A program made the translations under genes and the position numbers. Shown here piece by piece: positions 42,297 to 48,794 of a DNA stretch of 64,000 bases. Location of the stretch: NCBI GenBank assembly GCA_009911305.1, contig QXXC01000019.1, positions 1 to 64,000 on the forward strand, written 5' to 3'. The notes beneath the pieces are model-generated. The model had not been told where the DNA came from and made no database searches. It saw only the letters and a list, made by a program, of their open reading frames with translations. This DNA comes from Clostridiaceae bacterium (GTDB lineage: Bacteria; Bacillota; Clostridia; Lachnospirales; Lachnospiraceae). Positions within the stretch are counted from its first letter, which is position 1. Every line of letters begins with the position of its first letter.

Positions 42297-43014
42297 CCTT
42301 CTCACCTTCTTTCTGTTGTTTTCCCCTGTAGACAAGTACAAATTCGCCGTCTTCATAGTCCAGCCCGTACTTTTCGCAGTCCTCTTCATCAGCGGGAATG
42401 ACATTTTCAAGCGGGCAGCTCCATTGATAGCAACAACCCACCCCGCTTTCCTTCTCCTGCTGCCCTTCGTGTCGGCAGTTATAGCCGTTATTCGGTGAAA
42501 ACTCACTGTCCGGGTCAAGTTCCGCATTGAAGAAGTGACCGCAGATATTGGCAAGCTGATTGATTGTCATAATGTCCGGCACGTCTTCCCCTCTGTAATA
42601 CTGCCAGGACTGCGGCGGTCTTTTCAGCCCGTACAGGCTCAACGGGTGTGGCGTGTAATATTCTTTCACTTCCGACACATACCAGCCCCACAAAGGCTTC
42701 CCGCTGCTTCCTGCGTATTCTTTCAACTGCTGCCCGGTTAGACAACTTCCCGCCTGTACATCTATCTTTTGCAATCCCGCCCGGCTCTGCACTTCTGGGA
42801 TAGTCCGTATTTTCAAAAATTCTTTGCAGACAAATTCCCCTTTTATTTCCCCGGTCCCGGTCACATACACAAGAACCCTGTACGAACCCTTCTCGGCAGG
42901 GCGTGTCTTTCTGATTTCAAGCGGTTTTTCGCCTGCAAGAACCTTTCCCCACCAGCGGTCATGCAGGGATAAAATAATTGTGTCCGATTCGGACAACCTC
43001 TGTTTTTCAGCCAT
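42283..43014 (-). CDS. ASCH-domain-like protein
   Basis: 243 aa. SLHDRWWGKVLAGEKPLEIR at the N-terminus is the ASCH/YTH-type start seen in small RNA-binding proteins; the central part has the domain body to about residue 135. The C-terminal half (Cys/Asp/Trp rich) is not recognised. Overlaps the methylase by 14 bp. Confidence 0.65.
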   Translation of the reverse strand: MAEKQRLSESDTIILSLHDRWWGKVLAGEKPLEIRKTRPAEKGSYRVLVYVTGTGEIKGEFVCKEFLKIRTIPEVQSRAGLQKIDVQAGSCLTGQQLKEYAGSSGKPLWGWYVSEVKEYYTPHPLSLYGLKRPPQSWQYYRGEDVPDIMTINQLANICGHFFNAELDPDSEFSPNNGYNCRHEGQQEKESGVGCCYQWSCPLENVIPADEEDCEKYGLDYEDGEFVLVYRGKQQKEGEKVVEV

Positions 43015-43034
43015 CCTTCCTTTCCTCCTGTTCA

Positions 43035-43250
43035 TCACGAAAAGAAAGCGGCAGGCATAAGCTCATACCCATCTATATCTTTGTTTTCTAGTGGCTTGTT
43101 ATACTCTATATATCCCCATGCCATCCTTCCGATTTCCGGCACATATTCCCGGTCATTGAAATTGTGAATCAACATTGCCGGATTGTCTTTCGGTTTCGGA
43201 TATGTCCCCGGCATTACCGGGCGTTCTAAACTGTAATACTTGTATTTCAT
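43035..43250 (-). CDS. Conserved small mobile-element protein, 71 aa
   Basis: Starts YKYYSLERPVMPGTYPK and contains FNDREYVPEI plus AWGYIEYNKPL, a pattern I recall from Clostridia mobile elements without known function. One of several tiny early genes. Confidence 0.6.
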   Translation of the reverse strand: MKYKYYSLERPVMPGTYPKPKDNPAMLIHNFNDREYVPEIGRMAWGYIEYNKPLENKDIDGYELMPAAFFS

Positions 43251-43280
43251 TGTTTTTAGCTCCTTCCTTCAATCCCTGTC

Positions 43281-43484
43281 TTAAAATCCCGCTTTTCCCA
43301 GAACCAGCTCCCGTTTTATCTGTTCTTCCGCTTTCTCTTTGTCGAACCCGTTTTTCACAATTACTTCCGCAACGTGTTCTGTACAGTACGGGTATTTTGC
43401 AGCTATTTCAGAAGCCGCCTTTTTCATATCCGGGTCAAGCCTGTCATATATCGGATATGCGCTTTTTAATTCCCCGTATAGCAT
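43281..43484 (-). CDS. Small helical protein, 67 aa
   Basis: Almost entirely helical with alternating Lys/Glu (KAEEQIKREL) and two Cys/Tyr positions. No recognised family. Ends 31 bases before the start of the next gene. Confidence 0.55.
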   Translation of the reverse strand: MLYGELKSAYPIYDRLDPDMKKAASEIAAKYPYCTEHVAEVIVKNGFDKEKAEEQIKRELVLGKAGF

Positions 43485-43487
43485 TTT

Positions 43488-43787
43488 CTATCCCTCCAGC
43501 ACAACCTTTGTATATATTTTCATAATCAGGTCAGAAAAAGAAAATCTGCTGATACCTTCAACGGGTACTTCCTCTCCGTCCGTCGTATACTTTGCAGCTC
43601 CTACCTTCTTTTCTTCTCTCCTGTATATTTCCGTTGACAATCCATGCCGTTTTACTTCCCGGCTCCTGTCAATCTTTTTGTTATATTCCAGACAGGCTAC
43701 AAAACCCCTGTAAAGCTCCCCTGTGCTATCTTCAATAATCAGCCTTTCACTGGGGACGGCTCCTTTCATGAACTCTTCAAGAATCAC
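43488..43787 (-). CDS. Early protein, 99 aa
   Basis: Alpha/beta protein with GELYRGFVACLEYNKKIDRS. Its ATG overlaps the replication gene stop by 4 bp, so it may assist replication. Function unknown. Confidence 0.55.
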   Translation of the reverse strand: MILEEFMKGAVPSERLIIEDSTGELYRGFVACLEYNKKIDRSREVKRHGLSTEIYRREEKKVGAAKYTTDGEEVPVEGISRFSFSDLIMKIYTKVVLEG

Positions 43788-44653
43788 TTCTTTTTCCCTC
43801 CCTTTTTCTTGCCCTGCTTTTTATCCGGCTTCTTCCACATTTTCAAGTAAATATGCCAGCCTGTTTCTTCGTAGTAGACAGGTTCAATGCTTACAATTTC
43901 ATAATTCGGGAATTGTTTCTTGAAGAACTCTTTCCCGCAATCGTTAGACTTCGCCAGCTTCTCTATCTGCTTTTTTGTGTATTTATAATCAGCGTTCGGA
44001 AGCTCTACCGGGCGCACAAGGTTTCTGCTACTACTCCACCGCTTCTTTCCCTGCGGGTCCTTTACTATGTACTTGCAGAGGGCTTCAATGCCGTTTTCGT
44101 TCGTCTGTATGCGGTCAGCATTGACCCACCCCATCTGCTTTATGTTCGCTCTATACTGTAAGTCCTGCGCCTTATTCCAGTTAATGCGGTCAGCCGTCCA
44201 CATCAGTTCTACATCATCACGGGACAAACCGCCGTTCATGATAATGTGATGGTGAACCCGCTTTATCATCTGCCCTGCCTTGTCGAATTTATATTCTGTC
44301 ACAAGGATATATTTCAGCGGGTCCAGCCCTAACTTCCCCCGCCTGTACGCTATCCGGCGCAAGTAGTTATTCACTATCTTTTCCGCTTCCTCTATGCTGC
44401 CCGGCAAGTGGTCTTTATCGTATGTACAGGAAACGTGTAAATCACCTATACCAAAATTGCCATTCCCTAACTGCACAAGATACCTTTTAGCGTTCTTTTC
44501 GTTCAGGTCCTTTTGCTTCGGTTCTGTTACCTTCTTACGCTTCCCCCTCTTCCCCTTTGCCGTCTTATCTGCCTTTTCTGTCCGGGGAATTATATCTGCT
44601 TCCCGGTACTGCCCGCAGTCCACCTTCTTCTCCCTCATGAACACTTTACCCAA
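43784..44653 (-). CDS. HUH-type replication initiation protein
   Basis: The motif RVHHHIIMN is the HUH metal site (about residue 140), and a Tyr in ALCKYIVKD (about 215) fits the nicking residue. Such proteins nick an origin and start rolling-circle replication. The N-terminal arm is Lys-rich. TTG 44653 is the best-spaced start (AGGAAGG upstream); ATG 44638 and GTG 44662 are possible. The upstream gap carries three iterons. Confidence 0.75.
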   Translation of the reverse strand: MGKVFMREKKVDCGQYREADIIPRTEKADKTAKGKRGKRKKVTEPKQKDLNEKNAKRYLVQLGNGNFGIGDLHVSCTYDKDHLPGSIEEAEKIVNNYLRRIAYRRGKLGLDPLKYILVTEYKFDKAGQMIKRVHHHIIMNGGLSRDDVELMWTADRINWNKAQDLQYRANIKQMGWVNADRIQTNENGIEALCKYIVKDPQGKKRWSSSRNLVRPVELPNADYKYTKKQIEKLAKSNDCGKEFFKKQFPNYEIVSIEPVYYEETGWHIYLKMWKKPDKKQGKKKGGKKK

Positions 44654-44758
44654 TGCAACCACACCTTCCTTTGCTGTCCTTATACCTGTGTGGCGTGGGT
44701 ATGTTCCGGGCGGGGACTCTCCCCCCCTCTCCTTCCCTCCTGCTTATTATCCATGTAT

Positions 44759-44824
44759 TACGCAAGTATATAATATATATTATCTTACGCAAGTATATAG
44801 TTATATCTATATTACGCAAGTATA
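44759..44824 (-). repeat. Three 27-bp-spaced iterons upstream of the replication gene
   Basis: TACGCAAGTATA on the given strand at 44759, 44786 and 44813, all the same way round and exactly 27 bp apart. The half-site is the same as in cassettes A-C, but here without the -35/-10 palindrome. It may be an operator array of the RHH protein, or origin iterons bound by Rep. Confidence 0.75.
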
Positions 44825-44898
44825 TATATACTATTCGTAGGAATGTTAATACCCCATACAAGCCCGTTTTCCGGGATAAAAACCCGGCATTTTCAACG

Positions 44899-44919
44899 GT
44901 TTTCCCGTTGATTTTTGCT
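44899..44919 (+). terminator. Rightward hairpin before the candidate sRNA
   Basis: CAACGG, TTTTC, CCGTTG then ATTTTTGC. Lies between the Rep promoter region and the small promoter at 44919. Confidence 0.4.
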
Positions 44920-45027
44920 TGCTTTTACACCGCCAACATGGTATAATAAACATGACTTGATTTATTAAAAATGTTAGCGAAAAGCCTTTGTTGAATGTGT
45001 TTGCGGCACTTCTTCAAAGGCTTTTTG
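44919..45027 (+). ncRNA. Candidate small RNA antisense to the end of DGR target 2 mRNA
   Basis: TTGCTT (44919-44924), a 17-bp spacer and TATAAT (44942-44947) precede a transcript of about 75 nt. It ends at the 11-bp stem AAAAGCCTTTG/CAAAGGCTTTT (44980-45025) and T-run. No ORF. It would oppose the 3' untranslated end of target 2 mRNA. Confidence 0.45.
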
Positions 45028-45042
45028 TTATGTCCTTTTCCT

Positions 45043-45062
45043 GCGGGCGTTGTCACGCCCGC
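45043..45062 (-). promoter_or_regulatory. DGR target-recognition hairpin after VR2
   Basis: On the coding strand GCGGGCGT, GACA, ACGCCCGC: a perfect 8-bp stem with a GRNA tetraloop, about 40 bp beyond VR2. The stop codon TGA of the target gene lies at the loop. Same type and distance as the hairpin after VR1. Confidence 0.75.
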
Positions 45063-46090
45063 CCCAGTAAGTCAGTTACCAGTTTCCAGTCTTTCAGGTA
45101 TAAAGCGGAACGGAAGGACACACCGTTGCTGACGAGAGAACGGGCGCCGCGCAAGTCCAACGCCGCCACCCCACCGTTGGAAGTGCTGTTGAAGCACGAA
45201 CCCCGGAAAGGCACGGCTTCTTCAAGCTCACTGTCAGCCCATATCCCCGCTTTCTCCTGCTGCCAGTCCTGCGGCAATATTCCCAGTCTATGTACAATGT
45301 CCGGGACTTCTTTCAGGCTCCCGGCAAGCTGCAATTCCCGCATATGGCAACCGTTCCAGCCCCCGGCAATCTGCCCGTCTGTCAGCACTACTTTTCCGCA
45401 CTGTGCGTCAAGATACAGCGGCTTTCCGAACGGAAGCCCTTCTTCCCCCGGTTCCTCTGTCCGTGCAACTACCCACGCCGGGTCCTGCGGCTTGAAGTCC
45501 TCTGCTGCTGCGTTATTGTCCGGGATATACTCAATTACGCCTTTATGCAGGCGCAAGCCCGCTACACGCTCCCAGAAGTTCCCACAAAGTCCGAACACGC
45601 CGCCCGGCGTTCCGTCGTGGCTCCATGCAAGCGGTTCTGTCCCAGTCAAAACCGTGTAGCCGTCGTAACAATAGCCCTTTTCCTCCGGGTTATCAGCGTT
45701 TTTCCCGTAGTCCGTGTTACCGCTGATAATATGCCCTGCTGCCGCTGCGTCTTTCATCAGGTATACCCATTCAGCATTTGTCATTAAGTGCCAGCCGGGT
45801 CCTTTTCTCCGGCAAGCTGCCGCCGATTCATCATGACCCATGCTTTCAACGGGCTTCTGATACGGCAGGGAAACGGGTATTCCGTTAATTACGGTATTTG
45901 TATACTGTGAAATGAGAATAGCCGCCATAATCTCCCCGTTTACCTTGAACACTTCCGGCACGTCCTCTTCCTTGTAGGTTCCCGGCTCCATGTAAAACAT
46001 TGTCATGTAGTTGGGAAGCCCGGCTTCATCATTCACGACAACCGCCGCTTTGAAAATGCCCTTTTCCTGTTCTGCTGTCATTTTTGACAT
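45053..46090 (-). CDS. DGR target protein 2, remote, FGE-type
   Basis: 345 aa with the FGE/C-type lectin pattern (KGPGWHLMTNAEWVYL, GVFGLCGNFWERVAG, and RGSCFNSTSNGG ... ARSLVSNGVSFRSAL). The variable part is VR2; after it the protein continues for about 16 residues (LYLKDWKLVTDLLGRA). It stands alone in the early region, not among tail genes, so its role may differ from target 1. Start ATG with GGAGGAAAAGAAG and the leader repeat shared with parA. Confidence 0.93.
   Translation of the reverse strand: MSKMTAEQEKGIFKAAVVVNDEAGLPNYMTMFYMEPGTYKEEDVPEVFKVNGEIMAAILISQYTNTVINGIPVSLPYQKPVESMGHDESAAACRRKGPGWHLMTNAEWVYLMKDAAAAGHIISGNTDYGKNADNPEEKGYCYDGYTVLTGTEPLAWSHDGTPGGVFGLCGNFWERVAGLRLHKGVIEYIPDNNAAAEDFKPQDPAWVVARTEEPGEEGLPFGKPLYLDAQCGKVVLTDGQIAGGWNGCHMRELQLAGSLKEVPDIVHRLGILPQDWQQEKAGIWADSELEEAVPFRGSCFNSTSNGGVAALDLRGARSLVSNGVSFRSALYLKDWKLVTDLLGRA
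45102..45217 (-). repeat. DGR variable repeat VR2
   Basis: 116 bp aligned to TR1 without gaps; all 14 mismatches are at template adenines. The match extends to the CACGGC at the 5' boundary, further than VR1. Confidence 0.97.
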
Positions 46091-46091
46091 T

Positions 46092-46125
46092 CTTCTTTTC
46101 CTCCTTGTATCTGGTATGATTTATT
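46092..46125 (-). repeat. Leader repeat before DGR target 2
   Basis: ATCATACCAGATACAAGGAG, the same leader as parA, here before the 46090 start. Confidence 0.45.
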
Positions 46126-46289
46126 TATACAGCCGCCTTTTCCGGCTGCTGTTCTCCTTCTTCATGCACCGTCACTTTGATTGACAGGTTTTCTTTCCGA
46201 GAAAGAATCATTGCCAGCGTTTCAAAGAACCGCTGCACGTTGAAAGTTCCTTCCACCTGAACGCCTGCTGCCGCAATCCCTTCTTTCAT
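46125..46289 (-). CDS. Small early protein, 54 aa
   Basis: ATG at 46289 with GGAGGTGGCGCAC. Central FFETLAMILSRKENLSIKV suggests a small alpha/beta fold. Precedes target 2. Function unknown. Confidence 0.55.
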   Translation of the reverse strand: MKEGIAAAGVQVEGTFNVQRFFETLAMILSRKENLSIKVTVHEEGEQQPEKAAV

Positions 46290-46306
46290 GTGCGCCACCT
46301 CCTGCG

Positions 46307-46591
46307 TCATTCCTCCGGGTCCGGGTTATAGCAATCATGCGTTGACCCGACAAGCCAGCCTGACATATCAATATCAATGTCCCCGCCGTCCGCTCCGTCT
46401 GATATGATTTTCATATCACCGTAGAAGCCCCATGTTTCCCCGTCCGTCGTGTGTATCAGGATATAGCCCGCCTGCGGTTCCCGGCTCTCCTGCGGCTCCT
46501 GCCGCCCTGCATACCTTCCCGCACCGTACCCGGCAGCGGCGCACGTCAGGACTATTGCAGCCCTGACCGCCGCCCGTTTTGCTTTTTTCAT
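46307..46591 (-). CDS. Secreted or membrane-anchored small protein, 94 aa
   Basis: Lys/Arg N-terminus and hydrophobic stretch AAIVLTCAAAGYGAG (about residues 12-26) look like a signal anchor; the rest is acidic (Asp/Gly-rich) and probably external. From ATG 46591 with AGGAAAGGAAC. Expressed early, possibly in the lysogen. Confidence 0.6.
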   Translation of the reverse strand: MKKAKRAAVRAAIVLTCAAAGYGAGRYAGRQEPQESREPQAGYILIHTTDGETWGFYGDMKIISDGADGGDIDIDMSGWLVGSTHDCYNPDPEE

Positions 46592-46631
46592 GTTCCTTTC
46601 CTTTCTCACGCCCGCAGCCGGGGCGGGCGTG

Positions 46632-46808
46632 TCATGCTGTCCCGATTGCCCCGGCAGGCAGGCTTTTCACGAACTTTGCGCCCTGAATGAAAGCAAGAAA
46701 TTCCCGCTTTTCGTGATTGTCCAGCATTTCCATGAAGCCCATAACCTCCGCAGCTTCCTTGCCGTCTTCCTGTGCAATCATGGTTTCTGTTCTCTTTTCC
46801 TCTGCCAT
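46632..46808 (-). CDS. Small helical protein, 58 aa
   Basis: From the ATG at 46808 (GGAGGAAGAAAG). Helical, with EVMGFMEMLDNHEKREFLAF, similar in style to small phage regulators. Function unknown. Confidence 0.6.
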   Translation of the reverse strand: MAEEKRTETMIAQEDGKEAAEVMGFMEMLDNHEKREFLAFIQGAKFVKSLPAGAIGTA

Positions 46809-46899
46809 CTTTCTTCCTCCTTCCCTTTTCCTCTGTCCCCTGATACAATGGAAGTACCGCTGCCGGGCGGCAATTCCATTGAAAAAGGAGGTGTATGTC

Positions 46900-47064
46900 A
46901 TGCCGCTTCAAAGGGGCTTTATTAAAAAAGCCGTGAACGACGCTGTTAAAAAGCACGGGTCTTCCGTTCCAGAAGAAGAAATTGAAAAAATTTTAGTGTC
47001 TGCAATTTATAACATTTTCAATTCCCGTGATTTTGAACAACTCATAAAAGAAATTGTGAAATGA
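46900..47064 (+). CDS. Rightward small basic protein, 54 aa
   Basis: AAAAAGGAGG lies seven bases before the ATG, a very strong site. It begins with helix-like RGFIKKAVNDAVKKHGSS and ends in a second helix. It is read against the surrounding leftward genes, so it probably has its own promoter and is expressed in lysogeny. Could be an antisense-type regulator or accessory protein. Confidence 0.65.
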   Translation: MPLQRGFIKKAVNDAVKKHGSSVPEEEIEKILVSAIYNIFNSRDFEQLIKEIVK

Positions 47065-47083
47065 TTTCCTGCGCCAGCCTGTG

Positions 47084-47284
47084 CTACACATACAGGCTGG
47101 TATCTTCAAGCAACATTCCTTCTACCTCTGCGGCAAACTTATTGAATAAGTCCCGCAGCTCTGCAACCCTGCTTTCCTGCAATCCCTCAAATTTCAGATT
47201 GACTTCTGCGTATGCGTCCGGGTCGTCTGACACTATTCTTTTTTGAAATGTCACGCCGTTGGTTATCCGCACATCTCTTTCCAT
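47084..47284 (-). CDS. Small acidic protein, 66 aa
   Basis: ATG with AAGGAACGGGC. Mixed alpha/beta with EVNLKFEGLQESRVAEL and a helical end. Leftward, part of the early transcript. Function unknown. Confidence 0.55.
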   Translation of the reverse strand: MERDVRITNGVTFQKRIVSDDPDAYAEVNLKFEGLQESRVAELRDLFNKFAAEVEGMLLEDTSLYV

Positions 47285-47439
47285 TTCTGCCCGTTCCTTT
47301 CCGCACCGCCGCTGCCGCTTTTCACCTTAAAAAACCGCCTGCCCGGAAAACTTGTTGTCCGACTATACACTTTTTAGCTGGTGTAACCGCTGCCCGTTTG
47401 ACAGTGCTTTATTTTTGGGGTCTGGCTTGCCCCGATTGA
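47285..47439 (-). other. Noncoding gap before tRNA-like element 3
   Basis: No ribosome site or credible ORF on either strand; a small GGGG/CCCC hairpin (about 47417-47433) is the only structure seen. Probably the untranslated link between the first and second early genes. Confidence 0.4.
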
Positions 47440-47500
47440 ACCGGGCGGGAATCGGACCCGCCCCGCAGTCCTGCGACTGCTGCCCCGTGCGGCTCCCGGT
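47440..47500 (-). ncRNA. tRNA-like intergenic RNA element 3
   Basis: 61 nt after the first lytic gene's stop, with compensating changes relative to elements 1 and 2: acceptor-like stem ACCGGG/CCCGGT instead of GCCGGG/CCCGGC, and anticodon-like stem GCAGTC/GACTGC with a 4-nt loop instead of GCAGGT/ACCTGC with 6. The T-arm is GCGGG-TCCGATT-CCCGC. Covariation argues that the fold is maintained. Confidence 0.65.
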
Positions 47501-47503
47501 CCT

Positions 47504-48034
47504 TTAGTTGTTATAGAATCTCAATGTTCCGTTTTCATATTCGTATTGCCAGTCGCATACATCAAATCTGAAATAGTTCCAGTCTGTAGCGTTGTACTGC
47601 GGGTCCCTGCGGTATGTGTGCCACTTTTTCAGGCAATTCCCTTCTTTGTAGTAGTCCTCTACTTCATGGATAATCTTCACTTTCAGCGGGTCAAACCCTA
47701 ATTCCTCACCTATGAAAAGCCTTGCTTCATCATCTGTCATGCGCTTTGTGTCGCACGTTCCCGCCAGCTCTTTATAGTCCACTTCTTCCATGTTCGTCCC
47801 GACGTTCGTTGCAAGCTCCCTTTCAGCTTCATATTTCCGGCTGTCCGGGTGTTTGGTACTCCAAAACTCCGTCACGTCGTTTTCTGTCACTTCCCAGAAG
47901 GCTTCTCCGTTTTCGCAGCAGATTGTCTTGTGGTTCCTTCCGTATTCGTCAGTGCTTGCATACTCTTTGCACTCGCCGCCGCTCATGATTTCTTTCTTTG
48001 CTTCCGTGTACTCCTGAAATGTTGCTTTCTTCAT
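47504..48034 (-). CDS. First leftward lytic gene, 176 aa
   Basis: Acidic, Tyr/Trp-rich protein without a helix-turn-helix, directly downstream of the leftward immunity promoter. It is in the position usually held by Cro but is not a DNA-binding protein by sequence. Followed by tRNA-like element 3. Function unknown. Confidence 0.65.
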   Translation of the reverse strand: MKKATFQEYTEAKKEIMSGGECKEYASTDEYGRNHKTICCENGEAFWEVTENDVTEFWSTKHPDSRKYEAERELATNVGTNMEEVDYKELAGTCDTKRMTDDEARLFIGEELGFDPLKVKIIHEVEDYYKEGNCLKKWHTYRRDPQYNATDWNYFRFDVCDWQYEYENGTLRFYNN

Positions 48035-48079
48035 ATGGCTTTACCTTCCTTTCTATATTTCAGCAATTATCGCTTTTAA

Positions 48080-48182
48080 AATATACATGATTGCTTGTTT
48101 TTCTATATCATATAGCAACCGTGTATATTTGTCAATAGTTTTTTAGAAAATTCTTGACATTTTTAGCAATCATGTATATTAT
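48080..48182. promoter_or_regulatory. Divergent immunity promoters with three 16-bp operators
   Basis: Leftward promoter: TTGACA (48135-48130 complement), 17 bp, TATGAT (48112-48107 complement). Rightward repressor promoter: TTGACA (48154-48159), 17 bp, TATTAT (48177-48182). Operators of the type AGCAATCATGTATATT: O1 (48080-48095, inverted), O2 (48114-48129, exactly filling the leftward spacer) and O3 (48165-48180, over the repressor -10). Confidence 0.85.
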
Positions 48183-48207
48183 AGGTTTTAGAAAGGGGGT
48201 GAACACT

Positions 48208-48723
48208 TTGACGCTCAACGAACGCATAAAAGAATTTCGGAAGCTCCGTGGGCTTTCTCAAAAAGATTTTGCTGAAACAATAGGCATTTCCCAACGCTCC
48301 GTAAGCTGGGGGGAACAACCGGGAAACAACGTTCCTGATAATACTATTAAAAATATCTGTATGGCTTTTGGTGTTAGTGAAGACTGGCTGCGGAACGGTA
48401 CAGAACCCATGTACATACAAGCACCGACTTTCAGCCTTGACGACTTTGTACGGCAGCACGGCGGGACAGAATTAGAACTTGACATTATGAAGGCGTACTT
48501 TGAACTTGAACCGGGTATTCGTGAAATGCTGGTTCAGCACTTCAAAGAACGCCTGACCGCTTCCCGTGCTGAACCTTCGGAAATGACCGTTGAAGAAGCG
48601 GAAGCGGCATATATAAAAAGTCGCTCCAAGATTGCACAAAAAGCGGGCAACTCTGCTTTGAGTACCACCGCAGGCACGGAACCCGGAAGCGAAAACGGCG
48701 ATAACCTTGCTTCCGGTCAATGA
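48208..48723 (+). CDS. CI-like repressor (HTH XRE family)
   Basis: 171 aa from the TTG at 48208 (AAAGGGGGT seven bases upstream). N-terminal helix-turn-helix RLRGLSQKDF-type, residues about 5-60 (LSQKDFAETIGISQRSVSWG). The C-terminal part is helical, not a LexA-type self-cleaving peptidase, so induction must occur by another route. Its promoter is overlapped by O3. Confidence 0.85.
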   Translation: MTLNERIKEFRKLRGLSQKDFAETIGISQRSVSWGEQPGNNVPDNTIKNICMAFGVSEDWLRNGTEPMYIQAPTFSLDDFVRQHGGTELELDIMKAYFELEPGIREMLVQHFKERLTASRAEPSEMTVEEAEAAYIKSRSKIAQKAGNSALSTTAGTEPGSENGDNLASGQ

Positions 48724-48765
48724 CAAGCCCGGCTGGGCTGCATAAGCTCTGCCGGGCTGTTTTTC
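48724..48765 (+). terminator. Terminator/attenuator after the repressor
   Basis: AGCCCGGC and GCCGGGCT stem followed by GTTTTTC, directly after the repressor stop and before the 48795 gene. Confidence 0.7.
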
Positions 48766-48794
48766 AAAAATCATGATTATAGGAGATTTCAAAA

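Noticed and set aside
42297..42554. Long N-terminal extension of the methylase
   Set aside because: It overlaps the ASCH-like gene and is Ser/Arg/Thr-rich; the DNA methylase fold begins after TTG 42296.
44759..44824. CRISPR array
   Set aside because: Only three 12-bp units in AT-rich DNA at 27-bp spacing, no 28-36 bp repeats or spacers.
48154..48207. Upstream start of the repressor ORF at 48154
   Set aside because: It lies inside the repressor promoter; the TTG at 48208 has the ribosome site.
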